From a virus: a stretch of 40,632 nt of DNA. The stretch lies in IMG/VR virus record IMGVR_UViG_3300046543_000205, positions 1 through 40,632 of that record; one strand, 5' to 3'. Below the pieces are notes generated by a model. That model saw only the letters and a list, made by a program, of their open reading frames with translations, made no database searches and was not told where the DNA came from. Numbering within the stretch: position 1 is the first letter of the stretch; the number at the start of each line of letters is the position of its first letter. A program made the position numbers and the translations under genes. Below are positions 21,154 through 28,825 of this stretch, one piece after another.

Positions 21154-23589
21154 ATGAAATTTGCTGACGTGCTTACCCGCTTCGCCGACGTGACCGAAGA
21201 GGCGGACGGGGGGTATCTGGCGCTGTGCCCCGCACACACAGACTCCCGTCCGTCCCTCCGCATCTGGCGCGGTGACGATCTCAAAGTGCGGCTAACATGC
21301 CGTGCCGGTTGCTCAACTGACCAGGTGATTGCCGCCGTTGGGTTTGAGTGGGCAGCGCTGTTCAATGCCACGGGGGAGGGGCTGACCGTCCCCAAGGAAC
21401 CCCGTTCGCTGGTGGGTCCGGGGCACACTGCCGCGCTGGCCATGTACGTGGACCGGGCGGCTGAGTGGCTGCACGACCCCACGTCGCAGGTTGGCGCTGA
21501 CGCGCTGGTCTACGCCGCTGAGCGGTTCGGCCTTGACGCTGACGTTGCCCGGGATCAATCCCTTGGGGCCGACGACGGTTTCAGTATTCGCAACTTCGGT
21601 TACCGCTCAAGGGCGTTCACCCGTTTTCCCCGGCTCACGGTCCCGCTCATGGACTTCCGTGGCGTGGTCCGTGGCTTGCAGGGTCGAGACCTCAGCGGGC
21701 AGTGCCCGGGACGGTGGGTTGGGCTGAGCAACCCTGACGGGGCTAGGTGGTCCCCCTACGGCGTTTTCAGGGGGCAGGGGTCCTACGGGGTCACCCTGGT
21801 TACGGAAGGCCCGGGGGACGCGCTCACAGCGGTTTCTGTGGGCTATGACGCCGTGGCCATCCGGGGCGCGTCGCTCGCCGGTTCCCCTGAACTGATCACC
21901 GAACTTGCCGCCGGTCTCAAGGGTTCTCAGGTGGTCGTAGCAGGCGACAACGACACGGCGGGGCAGGGCTTCACGCGTCGTCTCGCTGACGGTCTCGCAG
22001 AGCACGGCGTCCGGGTGTTCACGCTGGCCATTCCTCACGCGGGGGACGACCTGACGGATTGGCGCATGCGGGACAAGCGGGCGTTCCCTGCGCTGCTGCA
22101 TGCTGCGGTCAAGTCGGCTCGCCCGGTTGGGGACTCGGACGAAGCGGCGGCGCAGGCCGTTTCCGCTGAGATGACCGACCGAACCGGCGCAGACGTGGTC
22201 AGCCGTGACCAGGGCAAGGAAGCTGCACGCGTTCTCGCCGGTCTCATTGAGCGGTACGGCGAGAGTGACGCCATGAACGCTCACGCGCTGGTCGCCTGGT
22301 CTGAGGGACGCGTCAAGTTCGCTGCGGGGCTGGGGTTTTACGTGTGGAACGGCCGTGTCTGGGAGCGCTCAGAGGTAAAGGTCCGGCAGGAAATCCACCG
22401 CATGGGCGCGGCGCTTGTGCTCGCTGGCGAGACGCAGAAAGCCCGGGGGTTCACCATGACCAGCCGGATTGATGCCCTCATGACCGAGCTTCGCAGCGTG
22501 CCGACTGTCCACGTGGACGCTGCCGATTTCGACGCTCGCCCGGACCTCTTGAGCTTCCGCAACGGCACCGTGGACTTGCGCACAGGCACGCTCCGGCCGC
22601 ACAGCAAGGCGGACATGGTGACCTACTGCCTTGAGCTGGACTACCGGGCTGACGCCACCTGCCCCCGCTGGGAGTCGTTCCTTACGGAGATTTTCCCGGG
22701 CAACCCCGAACTGCCGGACTACATGCGCCGGTTGGTCGGCTACGGCATCACTGGCCACGTGGCTGAGCAGTGCTTTGCCGTGCTGTGGGGCAAGGGTGCC
22801 AACGGCAAGAGCGTGCTGACCGACACCCTTACGGCGGTCTTCCGGTCGGTTTCCAAGACAACCCCGTTCGCCACCTTTGAGGAAAAGGCGTCCGGCGGAA
22901 TCCCCAACGACGTTGCGGCGCTGCGAGGTTCGCGCCTGGTCATGGCCGCTGAGGGTGAGTCAGGTAAGCCCATGAGTGAAGCCGTGCTCAAGCGGGTGAC
23001 CGGAAAAGACATGATTGCCGCCCGGTTCCTGCGGCAAGAGTTCTTTGAGTTCAAGCCGAGCTTTTTGCTCATGCTGGCCACCAACCACAAGCCCAAGTTC
23101 AGGGGTCAGGACGAGGGTCTGTGGCGACGCGTGAAGATGATCCCGTTCAAGCGCTGGTTTGCCCCGCATGAGCGTGACCACAAGCTTGACGCCAAGCTGT
23201 TGGCTGAGTCTGAGGGCATTGCCGCGTGGGCCGTGCGTGGCGCTGTCGAGTGGTTCAGCGGCGGGCTCAACGATCCGGCGGTCGTTCAGCAGGCAGGCAA
23301 GGAATACCGCGAGACCAGCGATGCACTCGCCGGTTTCTTCCCGGGCGTGCTTGAGCCATGCCCGGATGAGTGCGAGATGAACGGCACGGACGCGTTTAAC
23401 GTCTATCTCGAATGGTGCGAAGCGGAGAACCTGCCAAGCCGGGAGCGGTGGACGCGCCGGAGCTTCTATGACGCCATGGAAGAGCGCGGAGTGACGCGCC
23501 GGAAGACCCGAACCGGGATTGCCCTCATGGGCGTGCGTGATGCGGCCAAGAGCCCTGCCGCCGTGGGTCCGGGCATTTTCGCGAAGTAG
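21154..23589 (+). CDS. Primase-helicase (TOPRIM plus SF3 helicase)
   Basis: 811 residues from ATG 21154 (GAGAGGAAAA). Order: zinc-binding primase head (CPAHTDSRPS ... CRAGC, about 24-52); TOPRIM domain with EGPGDALTA (about 215) and AGDNDTAGQGF (about 262); D5-type linker region (about 400-520); SF3 helicase with Walker A LWGKGANGKSVLTD (about 544-557) and the SF3 block LLMLATNHKPKFRGQDEGLW. It makes primers and unwinds DNA at the replication fork. phiC31-type phages carry such a fused enzyme next to the polymerase, as here. Confidence 0.9.
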   Translation: MKFADVLTRFADVTEEADGGYLALCPAHTDSRPSLRIWRGDDLKVRLTCRAGCSTDQVIAAVGFEWAALFNATGEGLTVPKEPRSLVGPGHTAALAMYVDRAAEWLHDPTSQVGADALVYAAERFGLDADVARDQSLGADDGFSIRNFGYRSRAFTRFPRLTVPLMDFRGVVRGLQGRDLSGQCPGRWVGLSNPDGARWSPYGVFRGQGSYGVTLVTEGPGDALTAVSVGYDAVAIRGASLAGSPELITELAAGLKGSQVVVAGDNDTAGQGFTRRLADGLAEHGVRVFTLAIPHAGDDLTDWRMRDKRAFPALLHAAVKSARPVGDSDEAAAQAVSAEMTDRTGADVVSRDQGKEAARVLAGLIERYGESDAMNAHALVAWSEGRVKFAAGLGFYVWNGRVWERSEVKVRQEIHRMGAALVLAGETQKARGFTMTSRIDALMTELRSVPTVHVDAADFDARPDLLSFRNGTVDLRTGTLRPHSKADMVTYCLELDYRADATCPRWESFLTEIFPGNPELPDYMRRLVGYGITGHVAEQCFAVLWGKGANGKSVLTDTLTAVFRSVSKTTPFATFEEKASGGIPNDVAALRGSRLVMAAEGESGKPMSEAVLKRVTGKDMIAARFLRQEFFEFKPSFLLMLATNHKPKFRGQDEGLWRRVKMIPFKRWFAPHERDHKLDAKLLAESEGIAAWAVRGAVEWFSGGLNDPAVVQQAGKEYRETSDALAGFFPGVLEPCPDECEMNGTDAFNVYLEWCEAENLPSRERWTRRSFYDAMEERGVTRRKTRTGIALMGVRDAAKSPAAVGPGIFAK

Positions 23590-23600
23590 GCATCCGTTTG

Positions 23601-23636
23601 GGCGGACCACTTACCAGCTCTGGTAGGTGGTCCGCC
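23601..23636. terminator. Inverted repeat 9 (23608-23629) with 17-bp arms
   Basis: CT copy with one change (CACTTACCAG) that still pairs as G-U. Seven more flanking pairs (GGCGGAC with GTCCGCC) extend the arms to 17 bp. It sits between primase and polymerase genes and may be operator and partial terminator together. Confidence 0.7.
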
Positions 23637-23656
23637 CGCATGTGAGGAGAGAACAC

Positions 23657-25504
23657 GTGCAGCAGTACCGCCACACTATTGCCGGAGAAACGGTCACGGT
23701 CTTTGTTCCTGAGGACCGGGAAGACCTGTTGGTGTTCCTTGACTGGGCTAAGCACAGTGCCCAAGCGGGCCCGCTGGCGCTCGACACCGAAACGACCGGG
23801 CTCGACATATTCGCCGACCACTACCGGCTGCGGACGGTTCAGTTCGGCACCCGTGACACGGCGTTCGTCATTCACTGGGAGCGGGGCGGGCTCTTCCAAG
23901 AGGCTGCCTTGACCGTGCTCCGCAACGCGCATCGGTTCCTGATCCACAACGCAGCCTTTGACTGGTTGGTGTTGGACCGGCACGCCGGTATCCCGCTCGA
24001 ATCGCTCGCACCCCGCACCATAGACACGAAGATCCTGGCTAGCCTGGTGGACCCCCGCCAAGCCATGGAAGGCGGCATAGGGACGGGCCTCAAGCCCCTC
24101 AGCGCGTACTACCTTGACCCGTCGGCCCCGGACACGCAGGGGGACCTTACGGCGGTCTTTCGGTCGCTCAAGCTGACCAAGGAAACCGGGTGGGCCGGTA
24201 TCCCGCTGAATCACCCAATCTACAATCTCTACGCGGGACTTGACGTCATCCTCGGCTCGCGCATCGCGCCCGTGCTGGTCGCTGAGCTTGACCGTCTAGG
24301 CGTGCGTGACGCGCTCCGGCAGTACGAACACGAGATAGCCCGGCTGTGCACCGTGATGCAGCGCAAGGGCATGGTGCTTGACGTGGAGTTCACGCGCGAG
24401 CTTGACGCCACCCTTGCCGCCGAAGCCGAAGAGTTCGCCGGAGTGGCCGCGCGGTACGGGGTCGAGAACGTCAACTCCACCAAGATGATTGCCGAAGCGC
24501 TGCAAGGCATGGGGGAGGAGCTTCGCGAGAAGACCGCCAGCGGTGCTGTCAAGGTGGACAAGGCGGTGTTGCTCCGGCTCGCTGACCGGGACTTGCAGTG
24601 GAACCCGCTTGGGGTCCGCACGCCCAACCCGCTGGCCATGGCGGTACTGCGGAGCAAGCGCGCGGGAAAGTGGCGAACTGCCTACGCTGCCACGTTCCTT
24701 GAGACCGTGGACTCTGACGGACGCGTGCACCCGTTCATTAACTCCCTGCAAGCCCGCACGGGCCGTATGAGCATCACCCGCCCTGCCTTGCAGACTCTGC
24801 CCAGCAGTGACCAGATGATCCGGCGCTGTCTGCTGGCAGATGAGGGACACGTCATGGTGTCCACTGACTTTGCAGCCGTGGAAATGCGCGTGTTGGCCGC
24901 ATTGGCGGACGTAAAGCGAATGAAGGAAGCCATTCGCGCGGGGGAAGACCTTCACGACTTCACGGCCCGTCTGGTATTCGGCCCGAATTTCACCAAGGCA
25001 CACCGAAAGCTCGCCAAGGGAATTGGCTTCGGCAAGGTCTACGGGGGAGGGGCTGCCACGATTCAGCGGCAGACCGGCGCCCCCATGGCTGAGGTGCAGC
25101 AGGCGCTTGCCGCGTATGACCGGGTCTACCCGGAAATCAAGCGAGCGTCTAGCCGCTGGCAGCGTGAGGCGTTCCAGACGGGCATGGTGCACGTTTCGGC
25201 CACCGGTCGCCGGTTGCCACTCGACCGTGACCGCACGTACGCCGTTGTTAACTACGCGTGTCAGTCGGCTGCCCGTGACGTGTTGGGGCAGGCCATGCTC
25301 AACATGGAAGAGGCGGGCCTACTCGACTACATGCGGTTGCCAATCCATGACGAAGTGCTGGCGTCCGTTCCGGCTGCCGACGCTAGCGAAATTGCCGCTG
25401 CTATCGAGCGGTGCATGACGTTTGACCTGTTTGACGTGCCCATTGCCGCCGAAGCGGAGATAGGTCTCCGGTCGTGGGGGAGTCTCTACGGCGCTGACTA
25501 CTGA
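23657..25504 (+). CDS. DNA polymerase, family A, with 3'-5' exonuclease
   Basis: 615 residues from GTG 23657, with AGGAGAG upstream. The exonuclease shows DTETTGLDI (about 42), HNAAFDWL and YAGLDV. Polymerase motifs: A, VSTDFAAVEMRVLA (about 400); B, KLAKGIGFGKVYGGG (about 451); C, IHDEVL (about 562). QARTGRMSITRPALQ is the conserved block before motif A. No 5' nuclease domain, as usual in phages. It replicates the phage genome together with the primase-helicase. Confidence 0.93.
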   Translation: MQQYRHTIAGETVTVFVPEDREDLLVFLDWAKHSAQAGPLALDTETTGLDIFADHYRLRTVQFGTRDTAFVIHWERGGLFQEAALTVLRNAHRFLIHNAAFDWLVLDRHAGIPLESLAPRTIDTKILASLVDPRQAMEGGIGTGLKPLSAYYLDPSAPDTQGDLTAVFRSLKLTKETGWAGIPLNHPIYNLYAGLDVILGSRIAPVLVAELDRLGVRDALRQYEHEIARLCTVMQRKGMVLDVEFTRELDATLAAEAEEFAGVAARYGVENVNSTKMIAEALQGMGEELREKTASGAVKVDKAVLLRLADRDLQWNPLGVRTPNPLAMAVLRSKRAGKWRTAYAATFLETVDSDGRVHPFINSLQARTGRMSITRPALQTLPSSDQMIRRCLLADEGHVMVSTDFAAVEMRVLAALADVKRMKEAIRAGEDLHDFTARLVFGPNFTKAHRKLAKGIGFGKVYGGGAATIQRQTGAPMAEVQQALAAYDRVYPEIKRASSRWQREAFQTGMVHVSATGRRLPLDRDRTYAVVNYACQSAARDVLGQAMLNMEEAGLLDYMRLPIHDEVLASVPAADASEIAAAIERCMTFDLFDVPIAAEAEIGLRSWGSLYGADY

Positions 25505-25558
25505 GACCTAGGTCACAGTTTACGGTTCGGGTTGGTCACTCTCTGTTGAGGGGGTGAC

Positions 25559-25580
25559 CACCTACCAGAGCTGGTAGGTG
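25559..25580. promoter_or_regulatory. 22-bp inverted repeat 10 (CIR-like operator)
   Basis: Perfect AG copy downstream of the DNA polymerase gene. Confidence 0.8.
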
Positions 25581-25834
25581 ACGGTCATGTAAAGACCTTT
25601 CAGTAACTTGCCGGACCGTCAGAAACGTGACGTTAGGTCGTCTACCCGTGTAGTTCAAGGTGTGACGGGCGGGTAACGATCGCTGACCCGTCATACCTAA
25701 GGCGTAGCCCGGCCCCCCGCCTTGGATTCGAAAGATAACTGTTGACTCCCTGACGGAACGTCAGGTGATCAACCCCGTTGATCACGTCTCACTAGCGGCG
25801 TACGTTCAGCGCAGCAACGGCGAACGGCAAGCGC

Positions 25835-25868
25835 AGCCCCGTCTAGCGACTCCCCTAGGCGGGGCTTG
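25835..25868 (+). terminator. Terminator-like stem before promoter e
   Basis: AGCCCCG pairs with CGGGGCT around an 18-base loop, then TGTCC. Weak T-run. It would separate the region above from the sigma-like gene. Confidence 0.5.
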
Positions 25869-25919
25869 TCCGTGTCGTTCATGGCCTGTTTTGGCATGTC
25901 CGCATGCCCGCTCCGTCTC

Positions 25920-25951
25920 GGGAATTCCTTGCTCTCTACATGAGCCAGAGA
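25920..25951 (+). promoter_or_regulatory. Early promoter motif e
   Basis: GGGAATTCCTTGCTCTCTA followed by CCAGAGA. It would drive the sigma-like gene at 25975. Confidence 0.73.
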
Positions 25952-25974
25952 CCCGAACAGGACGGAAAACAGAC

Positions 25975-26835
25975 ATGATCGACCTCACCGCAGAGCAGAT
26001 TTCCGCCGCTAAGGCCAACGATCTGACGGCAGTCACGGCAGTGATTGAGGCCACCGAAGAGCGCGTGATGCAGCTCGCCCGGAAGTACGCGGCGAACGGC
26101 GCCTACGTAGATGACGCGCTGGTTGAGGACTTGGCGCAGGTGGGCCGCATAGCCGTCTGGCAGGCCATCGGCCGGTTTGAGGGTAAGGACGTGGCTCAGT
26201 TCTTCACGTTCATTGACCGCACCCTGAACGGGGCGCTGAGCGACGAACGGCGCACCCTCACCCGGTCGGGCGTCTCGCCTCAGGCGGTCAAGGACTTTGA
26301 GACCGCGCTCACCGTGGCCGCTGGCGACCCGTACGAAGCTCAGAGGCTGGTCTGCACGGCCGATGTGATGGGGGCCCGCAAGATGAGCCCGGAGCTTGCC
26401 TATGCGGCCCGTATGGCGTGGCAGGGGGCAACGTCGATTGACCACCAGTTCCACTCTCCCAAGGGGAGCGGCTACCGCGAGGGAAACCCGGAGTCTGACA
26501 AGGCGATGACCCCGGCGCAATTCCTGGTCAGCGAGATTGGCATCCCGGAAGACCTGTTGACCACGGCAGACGTTGTGTCGGCCCGTCAGCGCGAGGTGCG
26601 CAAGACCGTTCACGCCACACTGGACAAGCTGAGTGACCGCATGTCCGGCGTGCTGCGGCGCGACTACGGATTCCGGGACGTCCCTCACTACACGGACGGC
26701 ACCAAGGCCAGCGTGGGCAGCGCCGATGAGGAAATGGCGGCTGACATGGGCGTCACGGTCTACCAGTTGCAGCAGGCGCGCACCAAGGGCAAGGCGCGTT
26801 TCCGTGAGCTGTACCTCAAGGGTGCGAACGCGTAA
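25975..26835 (+). CDS. Sigma-70-like transcription factor
   Basis: 286 residues from ATG 25975 (AGGACGG upstream). The N-terminal half has a region-2-like block: VEDLAQVGRIAVWQAIGRFE, then AQFFTFIDRTLNGALSDERR, matching the sigma-70 core-binding and -10 region. The C-terminal part (LDKLSDRMSGVLRRDYGF, ... DMGVTVYQLQQARTKGKARF) looks like a region-4 helix-turn-helix with the usual spacing. A long insert lies between them. It may direct RNA polymerase to late promoters, or amplify the early ones. An in-frame open stretch upstream is not needed for translation. Confidence 0.7.
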   Translation: MIDLTAEQISAAKANDLTAVTAVIEATEERVMQLARKYAANGAYVDDALVEDLAQVGRIAVWQAIGRFEGKDVAQFFTFIDRTLNGALSDERRTLTRSGVSPQAVKDFETALTVAAGDPYEAQRLVCTADVMGARKMSPELAYAARMAWQGATSIDHQFHSPKGSGYREGNPESDKAMTPAQFLVSEIGIPEDLLTTADVVSARQREVRKTVHATLDKLSDRMSGVLRRDYGFRDVPHYTDGTKASVGSADEEMAADMGVTVYQLQQARTKGKARFRELYLKGANA

Positions 26836-26863
26836 TTACCGGCGACTTTCTAAGGGGAGAGAA

Positions 26864-27028
26864 ATGCAGTTCACCACCAAAGACGGCGGCTCGGTCGAGA
26901 TCACGCGAATTGCGGGAATGCACGACGTGCACGTGAGGAATTCGGCGGGGGAGTCGATTGCCACCGTGCGCATGACGGACCCTGAGGCCATGACCCTGGT
27001 CTACGAAATCCAGCACGGCCACAAGTGA
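26864..27028 (+). CDS. Small protein
   Basis: 54 residues from ATG 26864 with AAGGGGAGAG. MQFTTKDGGSVEITRIAGMH, then DVHVRNSAGESIATVRM. Reads as a small all-beta protein ending in a helix. No family recognised. Probably cotranscribed with the sigma-like gene. Confidence 0.7.
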   Translation: MQFTTKDGGSVEITRIAGMHDVHVRNSAGESIATVRMTDPEAMTLVYEIQHGHK

Positions 27029-27133
27029 TTGTCAGACCGGGGCTATAGGTTGGAAGTGCCCAGCCTTTGGCCCCGGTCTGCTTTGCCCTGCCCACCCAAA
27101 AATGATCAGCAATTGTCAGACCCTCCGTGTAGG
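27028..27133 (+). repeat. Two matching TTGTCAGACC elements, one inside a terminator
   Basis: ATTGTCAGACC occurs at 27028 and 27112, each followed after five bases by a -10-like hexamer (TATAGG at 27044, TGTAGG at 27128). The first lies in the left arm of the terminator 27033-27084. The second is followed by AAAGGAGAG of the next gene. Confidence 0.6.
27033..27084 (+). terminator. Intrinsic terminator
   Basis: CAGACCGGGGC pairs with GCCCCGGTCTG (11 bp), followed by CTTTG. It ends the sigma-like unit. Confidence 0.72.
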
Positions 27134-27148
27134 GTCAAAGGAGAGGCC

Positions 27149-27406
27149 ATGTTCAGCGTGCAGCGCGAGACCAAAGCAACCCTTGCCGCCAAGAACGGGG
27201 GCCGGGTGGTTGCCTGGTACAACGACAAGGAAACCGGTGCTGTCAGCATCGCCGTACCGGGCGACCGGGCCAAGCTGACGCCCGTTGAGGCACGCAACCT
27301 TGCCGCGTGGCTACTTGAGGCTGCCAGCACGCTTGAGAGCCCCGTGCGGACCCTGAACGACGTTCGCCGCGCTGAGGGACTGCCGCCGCTCGGGAGTCGC
27401 TGGTAG
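27149..27406 (+). CDS. Small protein of unknown function
   Basis: 85 residues from ATG 27149 (AAAGGAGAGG). Start MFSVQRETKATLAAKNGGRV, then VAWYNDKETGAVSIAVPG and a helical end (PVEARNLAAWLLEAASTLES). Looks soluble. It has possible own transcription from the element at 27112-27133. Confidence 0.7.
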   Translation: MFSVQRETKATLAAKNGGRVVAWYNDKETGAVSIAVPGDRAKLTPVEARNLAAWLLEAASTLESPVRTLNDVRRAEGLPPLGSRW

Positions 27407-27439
27407 TCCTGCCGTGACCGAGTAGGCCGCAAGGATGAG

Positions 27440-27471
27440 GGGGCCACTTACCAGAGCTGGTAGGTGGTCCC
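27440..27471. terminator. Inverted repeat 11 (27445-27466) with extended arms
   Basis: AG copy with one change (CACTTACCAG). Five more flanking pairs (GGGGC with GTCCC, one G-T) extend the stem. Placed after the 27149 gene and before the lipoprotein. Confidence 0.7.
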
Positions 27472-27496
27472 ATCCCGTCACTGAAGTGGAGATACT

Positions 27497-27739
27497 TTGA
27501 CTGTGGAGTCCATCGAATGGGACGACGAAGACCCGCCCGCAGTACGCACGTTGGGCAGGTGGCGCCGGTTCGTCGTGGTGCTGGTCGCAACGGTGCTGAT
27601 CGGCCTAGGGCTCAGTGCGTGCGACCCGGGCAAGCCGTGCAAGCGGTACGCCCAAACCATCACATGGATGCCGGTGTTCAACGGGAAGACAACCACGCTG
27701 CATCCGGTGTTTTCGTCAACGTGCGTGGAGCAAGGCTGA
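27497..27739 (+). CDS. Predicted lipoprotein
   Basis: 80 residues from TTG 27497, six bases after GTGGAG (GTG 27503 is an alternative). A charged N-terminus (VRTLGRWRR) is followed by a membrane stretch VVVLVATVLIGLG and the lipobox LSAC, so Cys about 42 would be the lipidated residue. The mature part is about 38 residues with two more cysteines (GKPCKRYAQT ... SSTCVEQG). It would be anchored outside the cell membrane. Small phage lipoproteins can block DNA injection by related phages; that role here is a guess. Its unit is bounded by repeat 11 and a terminator. Confidence 0.68.
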   Translation: MTVESIEWDDEDPPAVRTLGRWRRFVVVLVATVLIGLGLSACDPGKPCKRYAQTITWMPVFNGKTTTLHPVFSSTCVEQG

Positions 27740-27749
27740 GTTGAGGATG

Positions 27750-27775
27750 GCCCCCGCTTCGGTGGGGGCTTTCTT
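27750..27775 (+). terminator. Intrinsic terminator
   Basis: GCCCCC pairs with GGGGGC around GCTTCGGT, followed by TTTCTT. Ends the lipoprotein unit. Confidence 0.85.
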
Positions 27776-27783
27776 CGTAGAAC

Positions 27784-27805
27784 CACCTACCAGAGCTGGT
27801 AGGTG
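27784..27805. promoter_or_regulatory. 22-bp inverted repeat 12 (CIR-like operator)
   Basis: Perfect AG copy. TACGTT (27812-27817), a possible -10 box, lies six bases downstream, as with TACGCT after repeat 7. Confidence 0.8.
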
Positions 27806-27847
27806 CTGTGCTACGTTCCTCTCAACACCGAACGAGAGGGAAACGAC

Positions 27848-28108
27848 ATGAGCAAGCTTGCAGCCCGGTACACCTGCGGCTACCACGGCCTGACCTGCGA
27901 CTTTGCACCGAAGACCGTTCACAAGTTCGTTCCGGCCCCGCCCCGGTTCGTGCCGGTTGAGCACAAGATCTACCGGGACGGTGTCCACGTGGCGTCCAAC
28001 TGGTACGTCTACGACAACACTGAGCGGCGCACCTACACCAACAGCGCGTTCGGTACCGAAGAGCGGGCGCAGCAGCGCTGTGACGACAACGCGAAGTTCT
28101 GGAACTGA
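27848..28108 (+). CDS. Small protein of unknown function
   Basis: 86 residues from ATG 27848 with GAGAGGGAAA. It contains CGYHGLTCDFAPKTVHKFVP and a beta-rich middle (VHVASNWYVYDNTERRTY). Two cysteines near the start could bind metal. Function unknown. Single-gene unit ending in a terminator. Confidence 0.72.
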   Translation: MSKLAARYTCGYHGLTCDFAPKTVHKFVPAPPRFVPVEHKIYRDGVHVASNWYVYDNTERRTYTNSAFGTEERAQQRCDDNAKFWN

Positions 28109-28123
28109 CGGGTAGCTGAGTTG

Positions 28124-28150
28124 GCCCCCGCTCCGGCGGGGGCTTTCTCT
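28124..28150 (+). terminator. Intrinsic terminator
   Basis: GCCCCCGC pairs with GCGGGGGC around TCCG, followed by TTTCTC. Confidence 0.87.
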
Positions 28151-28163
28151 GAGGGGAGCGAAG

Positions 28164-28646
28164 TTGAGCGGCATGTATGACCCGGAGACTGAGGCTGAGG
28201 GGTTCCAGGCGTTCCGGGCGTTTCGGCTTCACACGGACTGCGTCACGTGCCGCACTGGTCGCTGTGAGGAGTGGGGCAGGCTGTCTGAGGCAGTGAGGAA
28301 AGCCGTACGCCTAGCGCTCACCCCGTATCGGATCACGTGGGAGGGGGGCGAGCGTGGCGCGTGGGATGAGAGCACTGCCCGCGCTATGGCGCATCGGCAC
28401 CGTGGTACGATCACCAGGACCCCAGTAGCGGGGCAGACCGGAGGGAGCGCGAGAATGATTGTGCACACGGAAATCCTCGGGAGCGTCGGTCGCGTGTGGC
28501 TGACGGAAGAGTCTGACGGAAAGTGGCTGAACATCGGGGCCGAGACTGAGGGTGGCCTTAAGAAAGTCATCCGGCTACGGGAGAGTGACGCGCGCTGGCT
28601 CCGGGCATCGCTCAAGGACATGGATCGTCAGTTCGACAGCGAGTAA
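28164..28646 (+). CDS. Two-part protein with an internal start
   Basis: 160 residues from TTG 28164, five bases after GAGGGGAG (ATG 28173 is too far). The first half has CVTCRTGRCEEW, a zinc-knuckle-like cysteine cluster. A second in-frame ATG at 28455 has its own AGGGAG and would give a separate 64-residue protein (MIVHTEILGSVGRVWLTEES). Either this is a fusion of two small genes or both forms are made. No family recognised. Confidence 0.62.
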   Translation: MSGMYDPETEAEGFQAFRAFRLHTDCVTCRTGRCEEWGRLSEAVRKAVRLALTPYRITWEGGERGAWDESTARAMAHRHRGTITRTPVAGQTGGSARMIVHTEILGSVGRVWLTEESDGKWLNIGAETEGGLKKVIRLRESDARWLRASLKDMDRQFDSE

Positions 28647-28658
28647 CGGCACCACCAG

Positions 28659-28693
28659 GGACCACCTACCAGAGCTGGTAGGTGGTCCTTTTT
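28659..28693 (+). terminator. Inverted repeat 13 (28663-28684) as a full intrinsic terminator
   Basis: Perfect AG copy, extended by GGAC/GTCC to a 14-bp stem and followed directly by TTTTT. This copy has the complete form of an intrinsic terminator. Confidence 0.8.
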
Positions 28694-28825
28694 GTGTGGT
28701 GAAAAGGTTACTTAGACAAACTAAAGACAACGTTTTGTTCGTGTCCATGCCGTACAGTGCGCCCTGATGTGTCCGTATTGATGCTGTTCGGGCACATAAG
28801 ATCATCTTTGAGGAGTGGATACGAA
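28694..28825. other. AT-rich intergenic stretch
   Basis: About 130 bases, clearly lower in GC than the rest (for example GTTACTTAGACAAACTAAAG). No gene and no clear -35/-10 pair was found. TACAGT at 28753-28758 is a possible -10 box without a good partner. Probably holds the promoter of the next gene. Confidence 0.4.

Larger units (their letters stand above)
25505..25919. promoter_or_regulatory. Palindrome-dense intergenic region; possible replication origin or control region
   Basis: About 415 bases without a convincing gene. It holds GGTCAC/GTGACC (25534-25559); inverted repeat 10; an 11-bp inverted repeat (25659-25669 with 25687-25697); CTGACG-GAA-CGTCAG (25750-25764); GTGATCAAC-CCC-GTTGATCAC (25765-25785); TTGACT at 25742; and a terminator-like stem at 25835-25868. 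Such a cluster of different palindromes next to polymerase is typical of origins or multi-regulator control regions. Confidence 0.5.
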
